Part shown: positions 16,860-24,037 of the stretch, piece by piece
How the letters are laid out: each line of letters begins with the position of its first letter
How positions within the stretch are numbered: position 1 is the first letter of the stretch
Assembly: GCA_030064795.1 (NCBI GenBank)
Contig: JASJEI010000097.1
Location: forward strand, 1 to 24,037
Direction: 5' to 3'
DNA length: 24,037 nucleotides
From: Pleurocapsa sp. MO_226.B13
GTDB lineage: Bacteria > Cyanobacteriota > Cyanobacteriia > Cyanobacteriales > Xenococcaceae
Position numbers and translations under genes: made by a program
The notes under the pieces: generated by a model
Database searches by the model: none
Seen by the model: only the letters and a program-made list of their open reading frames with translations
What the model was told of the DNA's origin: nothing

Positions 16860-17486
16860 ATGAACCTAAAAACGACAACAGTCTTAGCGATTATAATGTC
16901 TCTGACTTTGCCCTGGGAAGTAAAAGCCCAAACCGCAGACACACAGAAATACAAAGCTTATCGAGTTTCTTGTCGGGCGGAGTCGGCTTGTCAGACTTTT
17001 GATGTCACATATCAAACAGCAGAAAACGAAATAGCCCAAACTCGCAGAACCAGAAGCAGGAGAAGAAATAGATATGCTGGTTTTAGTGTTGGTTTATTAT
17101 TTGAAGATTTTCTCGATCTGGGTTTTCAAGTAGGTGGTTTTGGTGGAATTAAATTCAACGAATATATTAGTGCTGATGCTGAAATAACTTTTGGATTTGC
17201 TGGTTATGAAGCTTTTGATGAAACTCTGACGATTGTTGGTTTTTTTATCAACCCAAGATTTCAATATAAGTTCGACAACAGCGATCTTGCTATATTTGTT
17301 AGTCCAGGTTTGGGAATAGGTATACTATCTGCTTTTGATGATACTGATACTGAATTTGGTTTTCAGTTAAAAACAGGAGCTAGTTTGGCTCTGGACAATA
17401 ATCTCAATGCTTATGCTCAAGTGCGATTTCAAGACATAGATTATTACGATCCTATCTTGCTCGAAGGCGGTTTAATTTTTGACTGA
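16860..17486 (+). CDS. Secreted outer-membrane-barrel-like protein with RRTR motif, function unknown
   Basis: The start at ATG 16860 is chosen because it gives a standard signal peptide (MNLKTTTVLA..., cleavage VKA-Q near 23). TTG 16794 and ATG 16836 are in frame but would add a lysine-rich lead. The 208 residues have a 35-residue region with Cys38 and Cys44, then AQTRRTRSRRR (59-69), then about 135 residues of alternating aromatic/glycine beta strands (YAGFSVGLLF, GFQVGGFGGIKF, VGFFINPRFQYKF, VSPGLGIGIL) ending in GGLIFD. This resembles the outer-membrane beta-barrel (OMP_b-brl-type) fold. It shares signal, arginine-rich motif and barrel order with its divergent neighbour at 15836, so the two may be distant paralogues. 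The arginine cluster could be a processing site or an anionic-surface contact; this is inference. Confidence 0.75.
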   Translation: MNLKTTTVLAIIMSLTLPWEVKAQTADTQKYKAYRVSCRAESACQTFDVTYQTAENEIAQTRRTRSRRRNRYAGFSVGLLFEDFLDLGFQVGGFGGIKFNEYISADAEITFGFAGYEAFDETLTIVGFFINPRFQYKFDNSDLAIFVSPGLGIGILSAFDDTDTEFGFQLKTGASLALDNNLNAYAQVRFQDIDYYDPILLEGGLIFD

Positions 17487-17706
17487 TAACATGATTTGAT
17501 TTGGTATTGAATACACTGTCAATAGCTAGGGCGATCGCACTCTGGCTTTTTTTGCTAAATGTGCTACTGTTCTAGTAATATTTGTTAATTTTTGTAAAAT
17601 ACCTGGAGCAAAATCTCGAATCCACGAAAATACGACCATAGACTAAAGATTAATGCAAAGATACTAAATTAGCATTGTTTTTTTCTAGAGAGCGTTATTA
17701 TCAAGC

Positions 17707-20700
17707 ATGATCCCGTTGCAGCTAACCTTAAAAAACTTTTTGAGTTATCGAGATGCAAGTTTGAACTTTCGCGGGTTACACACCGCCTGTATTTGTGGCG
17801 CAAATGGTGCGGGGAAATCTTCTCTTTTAGAGGCAATTACCTGGGTGGTATGGGGGAAAAGTCGTGCTGCTACAGAAGATGATGTCATTCATGGCGGGGC
17901 AAAAAATGTCCGCGTTGATTTTGATTTTAGTTGTAACCAGCAGACTTACCGTATTATTAGATCTCGTACTAGAGGTAGAAGTAGTTCTTTAGAATTTCAG
18001 GTAGAAACCAGTGCTGGTAATTTTCGCTCGCTCACTGCTAAGGGTTTAAGGGCGACTCAAGAGGAAATTATCGCCTGTTTGAAGTTAGACTACGATACCT
18101 TTACTAACTCGGCATATTTGCGACAGGGAAGGGCAGATGAATTTATGTTACGTCGTCCTAGCGAACGCAAGCAGATTTTAGCGGATTTATTAAAGTTAGA
18201 CCGTTATGAGGAATTGGCGAATAAAGCCAAAGATACCGCAAAGGAATATAAAGGCAAGATCGAGCAATTAAAACAAAGTCTAGAGCCTTTAGCGGTAGAA
18301 TTAGCTCAAAGAGCAGAGATTTTCGCTCAATTATCCCAGGTAAAGCAAGAATTGAGCCAGTTGCAATTAATCCAAGACCAAGAGCGTCAGAAATTAGAAC
18401 AGCTAAGGGCAATTGACTATCAACGTCAGACTTGGGAAAAACAGTTAATTATTCAACAAAACCAATATCAAAATTTAAGTCAAGATTGCGATCGCGCTAC
18501 TAAGGATATTAACTCGCTTCAGGGACAACTAGCACAATTAAGTAATTTGATTAGACAGGAGACTGAAATTGTCGGGGGATACGAGCGATTAATTGCTTGG
18601 CAAACTCAAGAAAAAGAACTATCAGCTAAGTTTGCTATTCATCAAGAAGCACAACAGCAAAAGCAACAGTTAGAGAAGCAGTTATCTCAACAAAAAAATG
18701 AGTTGAATTTACAAATTAATCAGATTCAAACTCGTTTAGAAGGTATCGAACAACAAGAACAAGAAAATACTAAAATTCTGGCGAAAACCAAAGATGTTGA
18801 CTCCGCATTAATCAAACTAGAAGCCAGTCGAAAGCAACTAGCGGAATTAGATCGGCTTCAGCAATATATTTCTCCCTTAATTAAACAAAAAAATGACTTA
18901 GAAACCCAAATTAATCGAGAAGAAGCGAAGATATCGGCAAAATTAGAACAACTACACAATTCTACTAGAAAGCTAGCCGAAGATATTGAAAAAGTTCCCG
19001 AAAAACGCGAGCAATTATTAACCGTAGATGCTCAAATCGAAGAATTAGATAAAAAGCGCGTCTATCAAAAAAGAGTAGAAGAAAAAGGTACAGAAAGAAA
19101 GGAATTTCGCTTTAAATTACAAGAGAATCAACGTATTTACGAACGGCAATGGCAAGAATTACAACAAAAGCTACAAATGCTCTTAATTCCCGATGCTAAT
19201 TGTCCTCTATGCGATCGCGCTTTGGACGAACATCACCGCCATCAAGTAGTAGATAAAACCAAACGACAACAGCAAGAAATCCAAGAGCAAATTTGGGTAA
19301 TTCGCGAACAATTATCCACCTGCGATCGCGAATTGCAATTACTACGTCAAGAATATCAAGAAATATCTCATCAGATTTCTCCTTATGACTCTTTGCAACA
19401 ACAATACGGGCAATTAGAAGCACAATTAGTAGCTACAGAAGAACTTTACGAACAGTTGCAGATTACGCAACAGGAAAAAGATAATTTAGAATTAGCCTTG
19501 CAAAATGGTAGTTATGCCGAAGAGTTGCAGTCAGACATTAAACGCGTGGAAGGTGAGTTACAAACTCTCAATTATGACGAACAAACCCACGCTTTAGTCA
19601 GGGGAGAAGTTAACAATTTGCGCTGGGCAGAAATCAAACAAGCGAAAATAGAAGAGGCAAAAAAACGTCAGGCAAAATTAGACCAACAAAAACCCCAATT
19701 ATTAACAGAAATTAACGAGCTACAAACCAGTTTAGAAAAGCTACATATCAATTCCGAAATTCAGCAAAAAATTAATAATATCAACCGAAAAATTCAAGAA
19801 TTAGACTACGATAGCAACGTTCATCAAAACTTATTAACCTCTCTCAGACAGTCGCAAACTTGGCAATTTAAATACCAAGAATTACAAAAAGCCCAGCAAG
19901 ATTATCCCCTAGTTCAAAGTAAATTAATTGAGTTAGAACAACTATTGCAAGCTCGTCTAAAAGACAAACAAACTAGTCAAGAACAACTGCAAACCCATCT
20001 CAAGCAAAAAGCAAATATTGCCGACAATCGCCAGGAAATACAAACCCTAGACCAACAGATTCATCAACGCCGTCAACAACTAGATGAATTAATTTCTCGT
20101 AGTGGTAGATTACAACAGTCTCTAACGCAAATAGATAATCTCAAAATTCAACACCAAGATACCGAAAAACAATTAAAAGAATACGAGAAACAATACCGTA
20201 TATATCAAGAATTGACTCAAGCCTTTGGTAAAAATGGTATTCAGGCTCTGACTATTGAAAACATTTTGCCTCAGTTAGAAGCCGAAACAAACCAAATCTT
20301 AGCTAGACTGACAGGCAATCAATTTCACGTCCAATTCTTAACTCAAAAAGCCTCCAAAGGAACGTCCAAGAAAAAAACCAAACTACTAGATACTCTAGAT
20401 ATTGTTATCGCCGATGCTAGCGGTACTAGGGCATACGAAACCTACTCTGGAGGTGAAGCATTTCGGATCAACTTCTCAGTCAGGTTAGCATTAGCCAAAC
20501 TACTCGCCCAACGTTCGGGAACATCCCTACAAATGCTGATCGTCGATGAAGGCTTTGGCACACAAGATGTCGAAGGCTGTAATCGCTTGGTGGGGGCAAT
20601 AAATGCGATCGCCTCTGATTTTGCCTGCATTCTCACCGTAACCCATATGCCTCAGTTTAAAGAGGCTTTTCAAACCAGAATTGAAGTCTATAAAGGCGAA

Positions 20701-20730
20701 CGGGGTTCTAGTTTGCAGGTATCGAATTAA
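17707..20730 (+). CDS. sbcC: SbcC/Rad50-type DNA exonuclease subunit
   Basis: This 1,007-residue ABC-type ATPase, partner of the SbcD nuclease, opens hairpin and cruciform DNA and processes double-strand breaks. The Walker A motif is GANGAGKSS (31-39). A Q-loop region follows (TNSAYLRQG). Two very long glutamine- and lysine-rich coiled coils (about 180-490 and 510-860) flank a zinc hook Cys499-Pro-Leu-Cys502. The ABC signature is YSGGE (SGGE 914-917), Walker B is LIVDE (944-948) and the D-loop is GFGTQD. Length and order are normal for the family and there is no frameshift. No sbcD lies in the window, and the genes on either side are unrelated. Its substrate class, long palindromes, is plentiful in this window, but that is context and not evidence of a special role. 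Confidence 0.95.
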   Translation: MIPLQLTLKNFLSYRDASLNFRGLHTACICGANGAGKSSLLEAITWVVWGKSRAATEDDVIHGGAKNVRVDFDFSCNQQTYRIIRSRTRGRSSSLEFQVETSAGNFRSLTAKGLRATQEEIIACLKLDYDTFTNSAYLRQGRADEFMLRRPSERKQILADLLKLDRYEELANKAKDTAKEYKGKIEQLKQSLEPLAVELAQRAEIFAQLSQVKQELSQLQLIQDQERQKLEQLRAIDYQRQTWEKQLIIQQNQYQNLSQDCDRATKDINSLQGQLAQLSNLIRQETEIVGGYERLIAWQTQEKELSAKFAIHQEAQQQKQQLEKQLSQQKNELNLQINQIQTRLEGIEQQEQENTKILAKTKDVDSALIKLEASRKQLAELDRLQQYISPLIKQKNDLETQINREEAKISAKLEQLHNSTRKLAEDIEKVPEKREQLLTVDAQIEELDKKRVYQKRVEEKGTERKEFRFKLQENQRIYERQWQELQQKLQMLLIPDANCPLCDRALDEHHRHQVVDKTKRQQQEIQEQIWVIREQLSTCDRELQLLRQEYQEISHQISPYDSLQQQYGQLEAQLVATEELYEQLQITQQEKDNLELALQNGSYAEELQSDIKRVEGELQTLNYDEQTHALVRGEVNNLRWAEIKQAKIEEAKKRQAKLDQQKPQLLTEINELQTSLEKLHINSEIQQKINNINRKIQELDYDSNVHQNLLTSLRQSQTWQFKYQELQKAQQDYPLVQSKLIELEQLLQARLKDKQTSQEQLQTHLKQKANIADNRQEIQTLDQQIHQRRQQLDELISRSGRLQQSLTQIDNLKIQHQDTEKQLKEYEKQYRIYQELTQAFGKNGIQALTIENILPQLEAETNQILARLTGNQFHVQFLTQKASKGTSKKKTKLLDTLDIVIADASGTRAYETYSGGEAFRINFSVRLALAKLLAQRSGTSLQMLIVDEGFGTQDVEGCNRLVGAINAIASDFACILTVTHMPQFKEAFQTRIEVYKGERGSSLQVSN

Positions 20731-20787
20731 GTATCTCCACCTAAATAAAGTTTGTAGTCGAACCTTTAGGGTCGTTTGTTTAACAAT

Positions 20788-20821
20788 GTAGCCTTGGTAA
20801 TGGCTCTTTGCCATTACTACA
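20788..20821. terminator. Hairpin downstream of sbcC, possible terminator or REP-like repeat
   Basis: GTAATGGC (20797-20804) pairs exactly with GCCATTAC (20810-20817) around TCTTT. TGTAG/CTACA can extend the stem after a bulge. It lies about 60 bp past the sbcC stop. There is no T tract, so intrinsic termination is uncertain. Confidence 0.4.
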
Positions 20822-20946
20822 AACACGATCTATTTTAGATTTTAATAAGTTGGGGCTACTTAGACGCTGTTAGTTGAAAACTAGGTCGAGGATTTAAAGG
20901 GTAAGGGAGATAAGGGAGATGGGGAAGATAGAAAAGAAGCAATAAA

Positions 20947-20994
20947 TAAAAACTGATGACTGCCGAGGCGATGATAGCAGACTTCTAGTTTTTA
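20947..20994. other. Imperfect hairpin upstream of the cellulase
   Basis: TAAAAACT (20947-20954) and AGTTTTTA (20987-20994) are exact inverted copies, with an inner CTGC/GCAG pair (20960-20963 and 20977-20980). The A-rich and T-rich flanks would suit a bidirectional terminator, but the stem is interrupted. Confidence 0.35.
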
Positions 20995-21130
20995 ATTTTC
21001 AGCCAATCCACTGATAAAAAATTTAAAATAGGCATGAATCGTTAACCGCGATCGTATTAATTTACTAAAAGCCGATAGCTAAAAAGAATCATACTCAGAG
21101 TTTGCTTTTTTTAATTAGCTTTAATTGTTT

Positions 21131-23092
21131 ATGTCTTTAAAATTTAAATTTAGTCAAAAAATCTCTAAAAAATCTCGTAAGTTCGCCAAAGTCCTGATTG
21201 GACTGATGGTATCGATTACTATTGTCGTTACTTTTACTCCAGTAACTAGTCGAAATCTAGAAAACTATGGCGAAGCCTTACAAAAATCAATTCTATTTTA
21301 CGAGGCCCAGCAAGCAGGAGACTTACCAGAGTGGAATCGTGTCCCCTGGCGAGATGATGCCACCCTAGAAGATGGTGCAGATGTCGGAGTAGACCTTAGT
21401 GGAGGCTGGTTAGACGCGGGAGATAATGTCAAATTCAATTTTCCTATGGCATATAGCGTTACTACCCTAGCTTGGGGGGGAATTGAATACTATGATGCCT
21501 ATCAAGAATCGGATCAGCTAGATGAGTTGTCCCAAAACATCAAGTGGGTAACAGATTATTTACTCAATTCCTTTGCCAATGATAATCCTGGGGAATATGT
21601 TCTTTATGGACAGGTTGGTGATGGACAACAAGATCATAAATGGTGGGGTTCGGCAGAGGTCGTCCATTACGAAATGGAACGACCAGCATACAAAATTGAT
21701 ACCAGTTGTCCTGGGACAGACCTAGCAGCAGAAACTTCCGCAGCACTAGCTTCCAGTTCGATTTTATTTCGACGCAATGGCGATCGCGAATATGCCGATT
21801 TGTTAGTAGACCAAGCCGAGAAACTATTTGATTTTGCCGATCGCTATCGCGGTAGATATTCCGACTGTTTAAAAGAAGCAGTACCCTTTTACACTTCCGT
21901 CAGTGGCGAACAAGATGAGCTAGTTTGGGGGGCAATTTGGTTGCATAAAGCCAAACAAGCCCAGAATGATGACTATTCAGGGGAATATTTAGCGATCGCC
22001 GAAGCTGAATACGAACAGATGTCTAAACCCTTTAATTACACCTATCAGTTTGACGATAAATCCTATGGAGTCTACGTTCTGTTAGCTAAAGAAACTGGTA
22101 AAGAAGAATATCAACAACGTACAGAAGCCTGGTTGGACTATTGGACGATCGGACACAACGGCGAACAGATTCATTATACCCCAGGCGGTTTGGCATTTTT
22201 GGTTGAGTGGGGTTCATTACCTTTAACAGCCAATACTAGTTTTCTGGCTTTTGTCTACAGTGATTGGTTAAATGAAACCCAAGGAAATTCAGCCAAAGCA
22301 GAACGTTATTTTAATTTTGCTGTCAGTCAGATTAACTATATTTTGGGACAAAATCCCCCAGGACGCAGCTACATGATTGGTTATGGCGATAATTATCCTC
22401 AGAACCCCCATCATCGTACTGCCCATGGAAGTTGGCTAGATAGTGTCAAAAAACCCCAGCAAACTCGCAATCTTTTAATCGGTGCGCTAGTTGGGGGACC
22501 TGATGGAGACGAAAACTGGGAAGATGATCGCAACGACTGGGTACGTAATGAAGTTGGAGTTAGTTATAACGCAGGTTTAACCGGGGCTTTAGCCAAAATG
22601 TATGACGAGTTTGGCGGAGAACCCTTGAGCGAAATATCTTTTCCCGAATCGGATCGACCTGGAATCTATGTCGAGTCTAAAATTACTAGAGGAGAAAGAC
22701 AAAATACCAATATCGATCTGACCATCTTTAATAAATCTGCTGCCCCCGCCCAAGGATTAGAAAACCCAACCGTACGAGTGTTTTATAATATCGCTCCCCA
22801 ACCAGTAGAGAATATCTCTGTATCCACAGTCTCTAATGATTGTCCTAACTCTTCGGCCCGACTCGTTAAAGTGCAAGAAAATACTATTTATACCGAGGTT
22901 AGCTGCAACGGTACGGTCATCTATCCAGGCGGAGATACGGACTACAAAAAGCAAATTACTCTCAAACTAGACACGAGCAAACCGGGAAGCGGTTTATTGA
23001 GTAGTTTTAGTGGAATATTTGCTAAACCTCTTGAGATCGCTAAAATTTGCCTTTATGATGACGACCGACTGGTTTGGGAATCAGATTCTTAA
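21131..23092 (+). CDS. GH9 endoglucanase with C-terminal CBM3c-like module, exported
   Basis: The 653-residue protein is predicted to hydrolyse beta-1,4-glucan with inversion. A basic N-terminus and hydrophobic span (about 19-36) form a signal peptide or anchor. The GH9 (alpha/alpha)6 domain covers about 43-505: DAGD with Asp95 and Asp98 (catalytic base and water positioning), PHHRTAHG at 426-433 (substrate contacts), and NEVGVSYNAG with Glu474, the catalytic acid. About 513-650 resembles CBM3c, with the diagnostic IYPGGDTDYKK. GH9-CBM3c fusions are typical of processive endoglucanases (theme B). ATG 21131 was chosen over TTG 21125. HIP1 sites inside the gene (near 21780 and 21990) argue for long residence. 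Possible roles are remodelling the cell's own cellulose or extracellular matrix, or digesting plant or algal polymer. CBM3 identity is less certain than GH9. Confidence 0.92.
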   Translation: MSLKFKFSQKISKKSRKFAKVLIGLMVSITIVVTFTPVTSRNLENYGEALQKSILFYEAQQAGDLPEWNRVPWRDDATLEDGADVGVDLSGGWLDAGDNVKFNFPMAYSVTTLAWGGIEYYDAYQESDQLDELSQNIKWVTDYLLNSFANDNPGEYVLYGQVGDGQQDHKWWGSAEVVHYEMERPAYKIDTSCPGTDLAAETSAALASSSILFRRNGDREYADLLVDQAEKLFDFADRYRGRYSDCLKEAVPFYTSVSGEQDELVWGAIWLHKAKQAQNDDYSGEYLAIAEAEYEQMSKPFNYTYQFDDKSYGVYVLLAKETGKEEYQQRTEAWLDYWTIGHNGEQIHYTPGGLAFLVEWGSLPLTANTSFLAFVYSDWLNETQGNSAKAERYFNFAVSQINYILGQNPPGRSYMIGYGDNYPQNPHHRTAHGSWLDSVKKPQQTRNLLIGALVGGPDGDENWEDDRNDWVRNEVGVSYNAGLTGALAKMYDEFGGEPLSEISFPESDRPGIYVESKITRGERQNTNIDLTIFNKSAAPAQGLENPTVRVFYNIAPQPVENISVSTVSNDCPNSSARLVKVQENTIYTEVSCNGTVIYPGGDTDYKKQITLKLDTSKPGSGLLSSFSGIFAKPLEIAKICLYDDDRLVWESDS

Positions 23093-23191
23093 ATGCGCCA
23101 GGAGAGTGAGCAAAAATAACGAAGAAAAAAAAGAAAAAATCTCCTTATTCCTTACTAGTGGGCTTGTACCTTGCGATAACTTTGGTCATTT

Positions 23192-23704
23192 TCAACTGGG
23201 GAAATGAATTGCGTAAACACGAACTGGTTTAGCTTCCAAAATTATATCTTTTTCATAGGTCAAGCCGACTTTTGCTGCTACTTTTTGAGAAGCGATATTA
23301 TCTGGATCGATTAGAGAAATCAGACGCTTGCAACCTACAACCTCAAATCCATAATCTCGAATCGCACAAGCTGCTTCTGTGGCTAATCCCTGTTTCCAAT
23401 AATATTTAGAGAGCATATAAGCAATTTCTACATCTTTCACTTCTGCCCAATTTTGGAAAATCAGTCCACAGCGACCAATTAGTCTATTATCGGCTTTATG
23501 AATTACCGCCCATAAGCCATATCCATATTTTTCGTAGCACTTAAAGATCCAGTCTAAAGTTTTTAGGGTTTCTTGGTAATTTCTCCGACGCAGAAATCTC
23601 ATCACCACAGGATCGGCTTGGAGAATAGCTAAATCCTCTGCATCTTCTAGGGTGAAATGTCGCAACAGCAATCTTTTGCTTTCAGTGACAATTTTAGAAG
23701 TCAT
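23192..23704 (-). CDS. GNAT-family N-acetyltransferase (RimJ/RimL-like)
   Basis: This 170-residue cytoplasmic acetyltransferase uses acetyl-CoA. The opening TESKRLLLRHFTLEDAEDLAILQADP and the MRFLRRRNYQET segment are typical of the RimJ/RimL subgroup. The acetyl-CoA loop is the KQGLATEA segment (about residues 104-111), preceded by the strand VEIAYMLSKYYW. The end, NIASQKVAAKVGLTYEKD, is the family's usual last helix and strand. The acceptor (protein N-terminus, antibiotic or small amine) cannot be told. The gene is convergent with the cellulase, with a 99-bp gap. The 44-bp dispersed repeat at 23751-23794 begins 47 bp upstream of its ATG. Confidence 0.9.
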   Translation of the reverse strand: MTSKIVTESKRLLLRHFTLEDAEDLAILQADPVVMRFLRRRNYQETLKTLDWIFKCYEKYGYGLWAVIHKADNRLIGRCGLIFQNWAEVKDVEIAYMLSKYYWKQGLATEAACAIRDYGFEVVGCKRLISLIDPDNIASQKVAAKVGLTYEKDIILEAKPVRVYAIHFPS

Positions 23705-23750
23705 TATCTTGTTAATTTCTATAATTTGATTTGATTGACGAACGACTAGT

Positions 23751-23794
23751 GGTCTGTCAACATTGATTTGAGGGATAAATATTAATAAGTATCT
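23751..23794. repeat. 44-bp dispersed repeat, copy 2 (upstream of GNAT gene)
   Basis: Matches 14147-14190 with two mismatches, same orientation. On the minus strand it gives TTGACA (23760-23755), but no good -10 follows at the normal distance. It directly adjoins the tandem array that starts at 23802. Confidence 0.85.
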
Positions 23795-23801
23795 TCCCCT
23801 G

Positions 23802-24037
23802 CTACATGCGGCTAAAGCCTTTGTCCTGCTTCCTCTGCTTCCTCTGCTTCCTCTGCTTCCTCTGCTTCCTCTGCTTCCTCTGCTTCCTCTGCTACATGCG
23901 GCTAAAGCCTTTGTCCTGCTTCCCCTGCTACATGCGGCTAAAGCCTTTGTCCTGCTTCCCCTGCTACATGCGGCTAAAGCCTTTGTCCTGCTTCCCCTGC
24001 TACATGCGGCTAAAGCCTTTGTCCTGCTTCCCCTGCT
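23802..24037. repeat. Tandem array of 36-bp units with expanded 9-bp sub-repeat, running off the edge
   Basis: Each 36-bp unit is a 27-bp core (CTACATGCGGC... GCCTTTGTCCTG) plus a 9-bp block CTTCCCCTG. The first core (23802-23828) is followed by seven exact copies of the variant block CTTCCTCTG (23829-23891). Four exact full units then follow (23892-24035), and the next begins at the window end. There are no unique spacers, so this is not CRISPR. The core contains the small dyad GGCTAAAGCC. All periods are multiples of three, and two forward frames stay open through the units, but no start or ribosome site supports a protein. Confidence 0.92.

Larger units (their letters stand above)
20731..21130. 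other. Intergenic region with two hairpins, no gene
   Basis: About 400 bp between sbcC and the cellulase. It holds a hairpin at 20788-20821 and another at 20947-20994, with a purine-rich GGGAGATAAGGGAGATGGGG-type tract between them (about 20900-20930). Similar GGAGATGGGGAGAT wording appears at 5550-5575. No coding frame or recognised RNA is seen. Confidence 0.5.

Noticed and set aside
23010..23207. Plus-strand open frame at the cellulase 3' end
   Set aside because: It is an out-of-frame overlap with the CBM3c-like coding region, with no recognisable content.
23802..24037. Possible CRISPR array because the period is 36 bp
   Set aside because: Units are contiguous and identical with no unique spacers, and part of the array is a simple 9-bp repeat.
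23802..24037. Repeat protein reading LHAAKAFVLLPL per unit
   Set aside because: The frame is open, but there is no start codon or ribosome site in context. Another forward frame is also open, which is expected when the period is a multiple of three.

Overview
The window looks like a chromosomal segment from a cyanobacterium. Copies of the HIP1 octamer GCGATCGC are scattered through most host genes, including the PKS, sbcC and the cellulase, and are missing from the two insertion sequences. The first gene is the end of an olefin-synthase-type polyketide synthase, a family found mainly in cyanobacteria. A coccoid/pleurocapsalean-type genome is a reasonable guess, but that is inference from gene content only.

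Layout, left to right. Positions 1-5541 hold the 3' part of a type I PKS with the order KS(partial)-AT-KR-ACP-sulfotransferase-thioesterase, the CurM/Ols decarboxylating terminal-alkene module. A GT-C (family 39-like) membrane glycosyltransferase follows. It is split by an IS200/IS605-type element at about 6500-8030, whose only gene is a tnpB broken by one nonsense codon and by a 49-bp perfect palindrome. Removing the element rejoins the glycosyltransferase in frame (530 codons). Removing the palindrome rejoins tnpB in frame (402 codons). Two bases after the glycosyltransferase stop codon is a second, apparently complete IS4/IS701-like element (8715-9809) with 13-bp inverted ends and a 7-bp target duplication.

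Positions 9813-14880 form a metal-handling region on the minus strand. It has a MerR-family metal sensor with its own 20-bp-spacer promoter, a truncated AIPR-type phage-defence gene, a truncated cupredoxin gene and an intact Cu(I)-type P1B ATPase. A second, nearly identical MerR-type promoter lies about 740 bp upstream of the ATPase. It is separated from it by a repeat-rich stretch that includes a 377-bp element with perfect 18-bp inverted ends. The operator pair suggests the MerR protein once controlled, or still controls, this locus.

Positions 14955-17486 carry a short-chain dehydrogenase and two divergent secreted proteins. Both secreted proteins have a signal peptide, a variable stretch, an AQ(T)RRTR arginine-rich motif and a predicted beta-rich C-terminal domain. 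Positions 17707-20730 encode a full-length SbcC nuclease subunit. Positions 21131-23092 encode a GH9 cellulase with a C-terminal CBM3c-like module, and 23192-23704 a GNAT acetyltransferase. The window ends in a tandem array of 36-bp units with an expanded 9-bp sub-repeat that runs off the edge.

The most notable signals are the nested insertions, the duplicated MerR operator displaced from its likely target, a 44-bp repeat placed 40-47 bp upstream of two unrelated start codons, the cellulase, the RRTR-motif protein pair, and a tandem repeat that resembles the tail of the tnpB element. I saw no CRISPR array, tRNA or rRNA.
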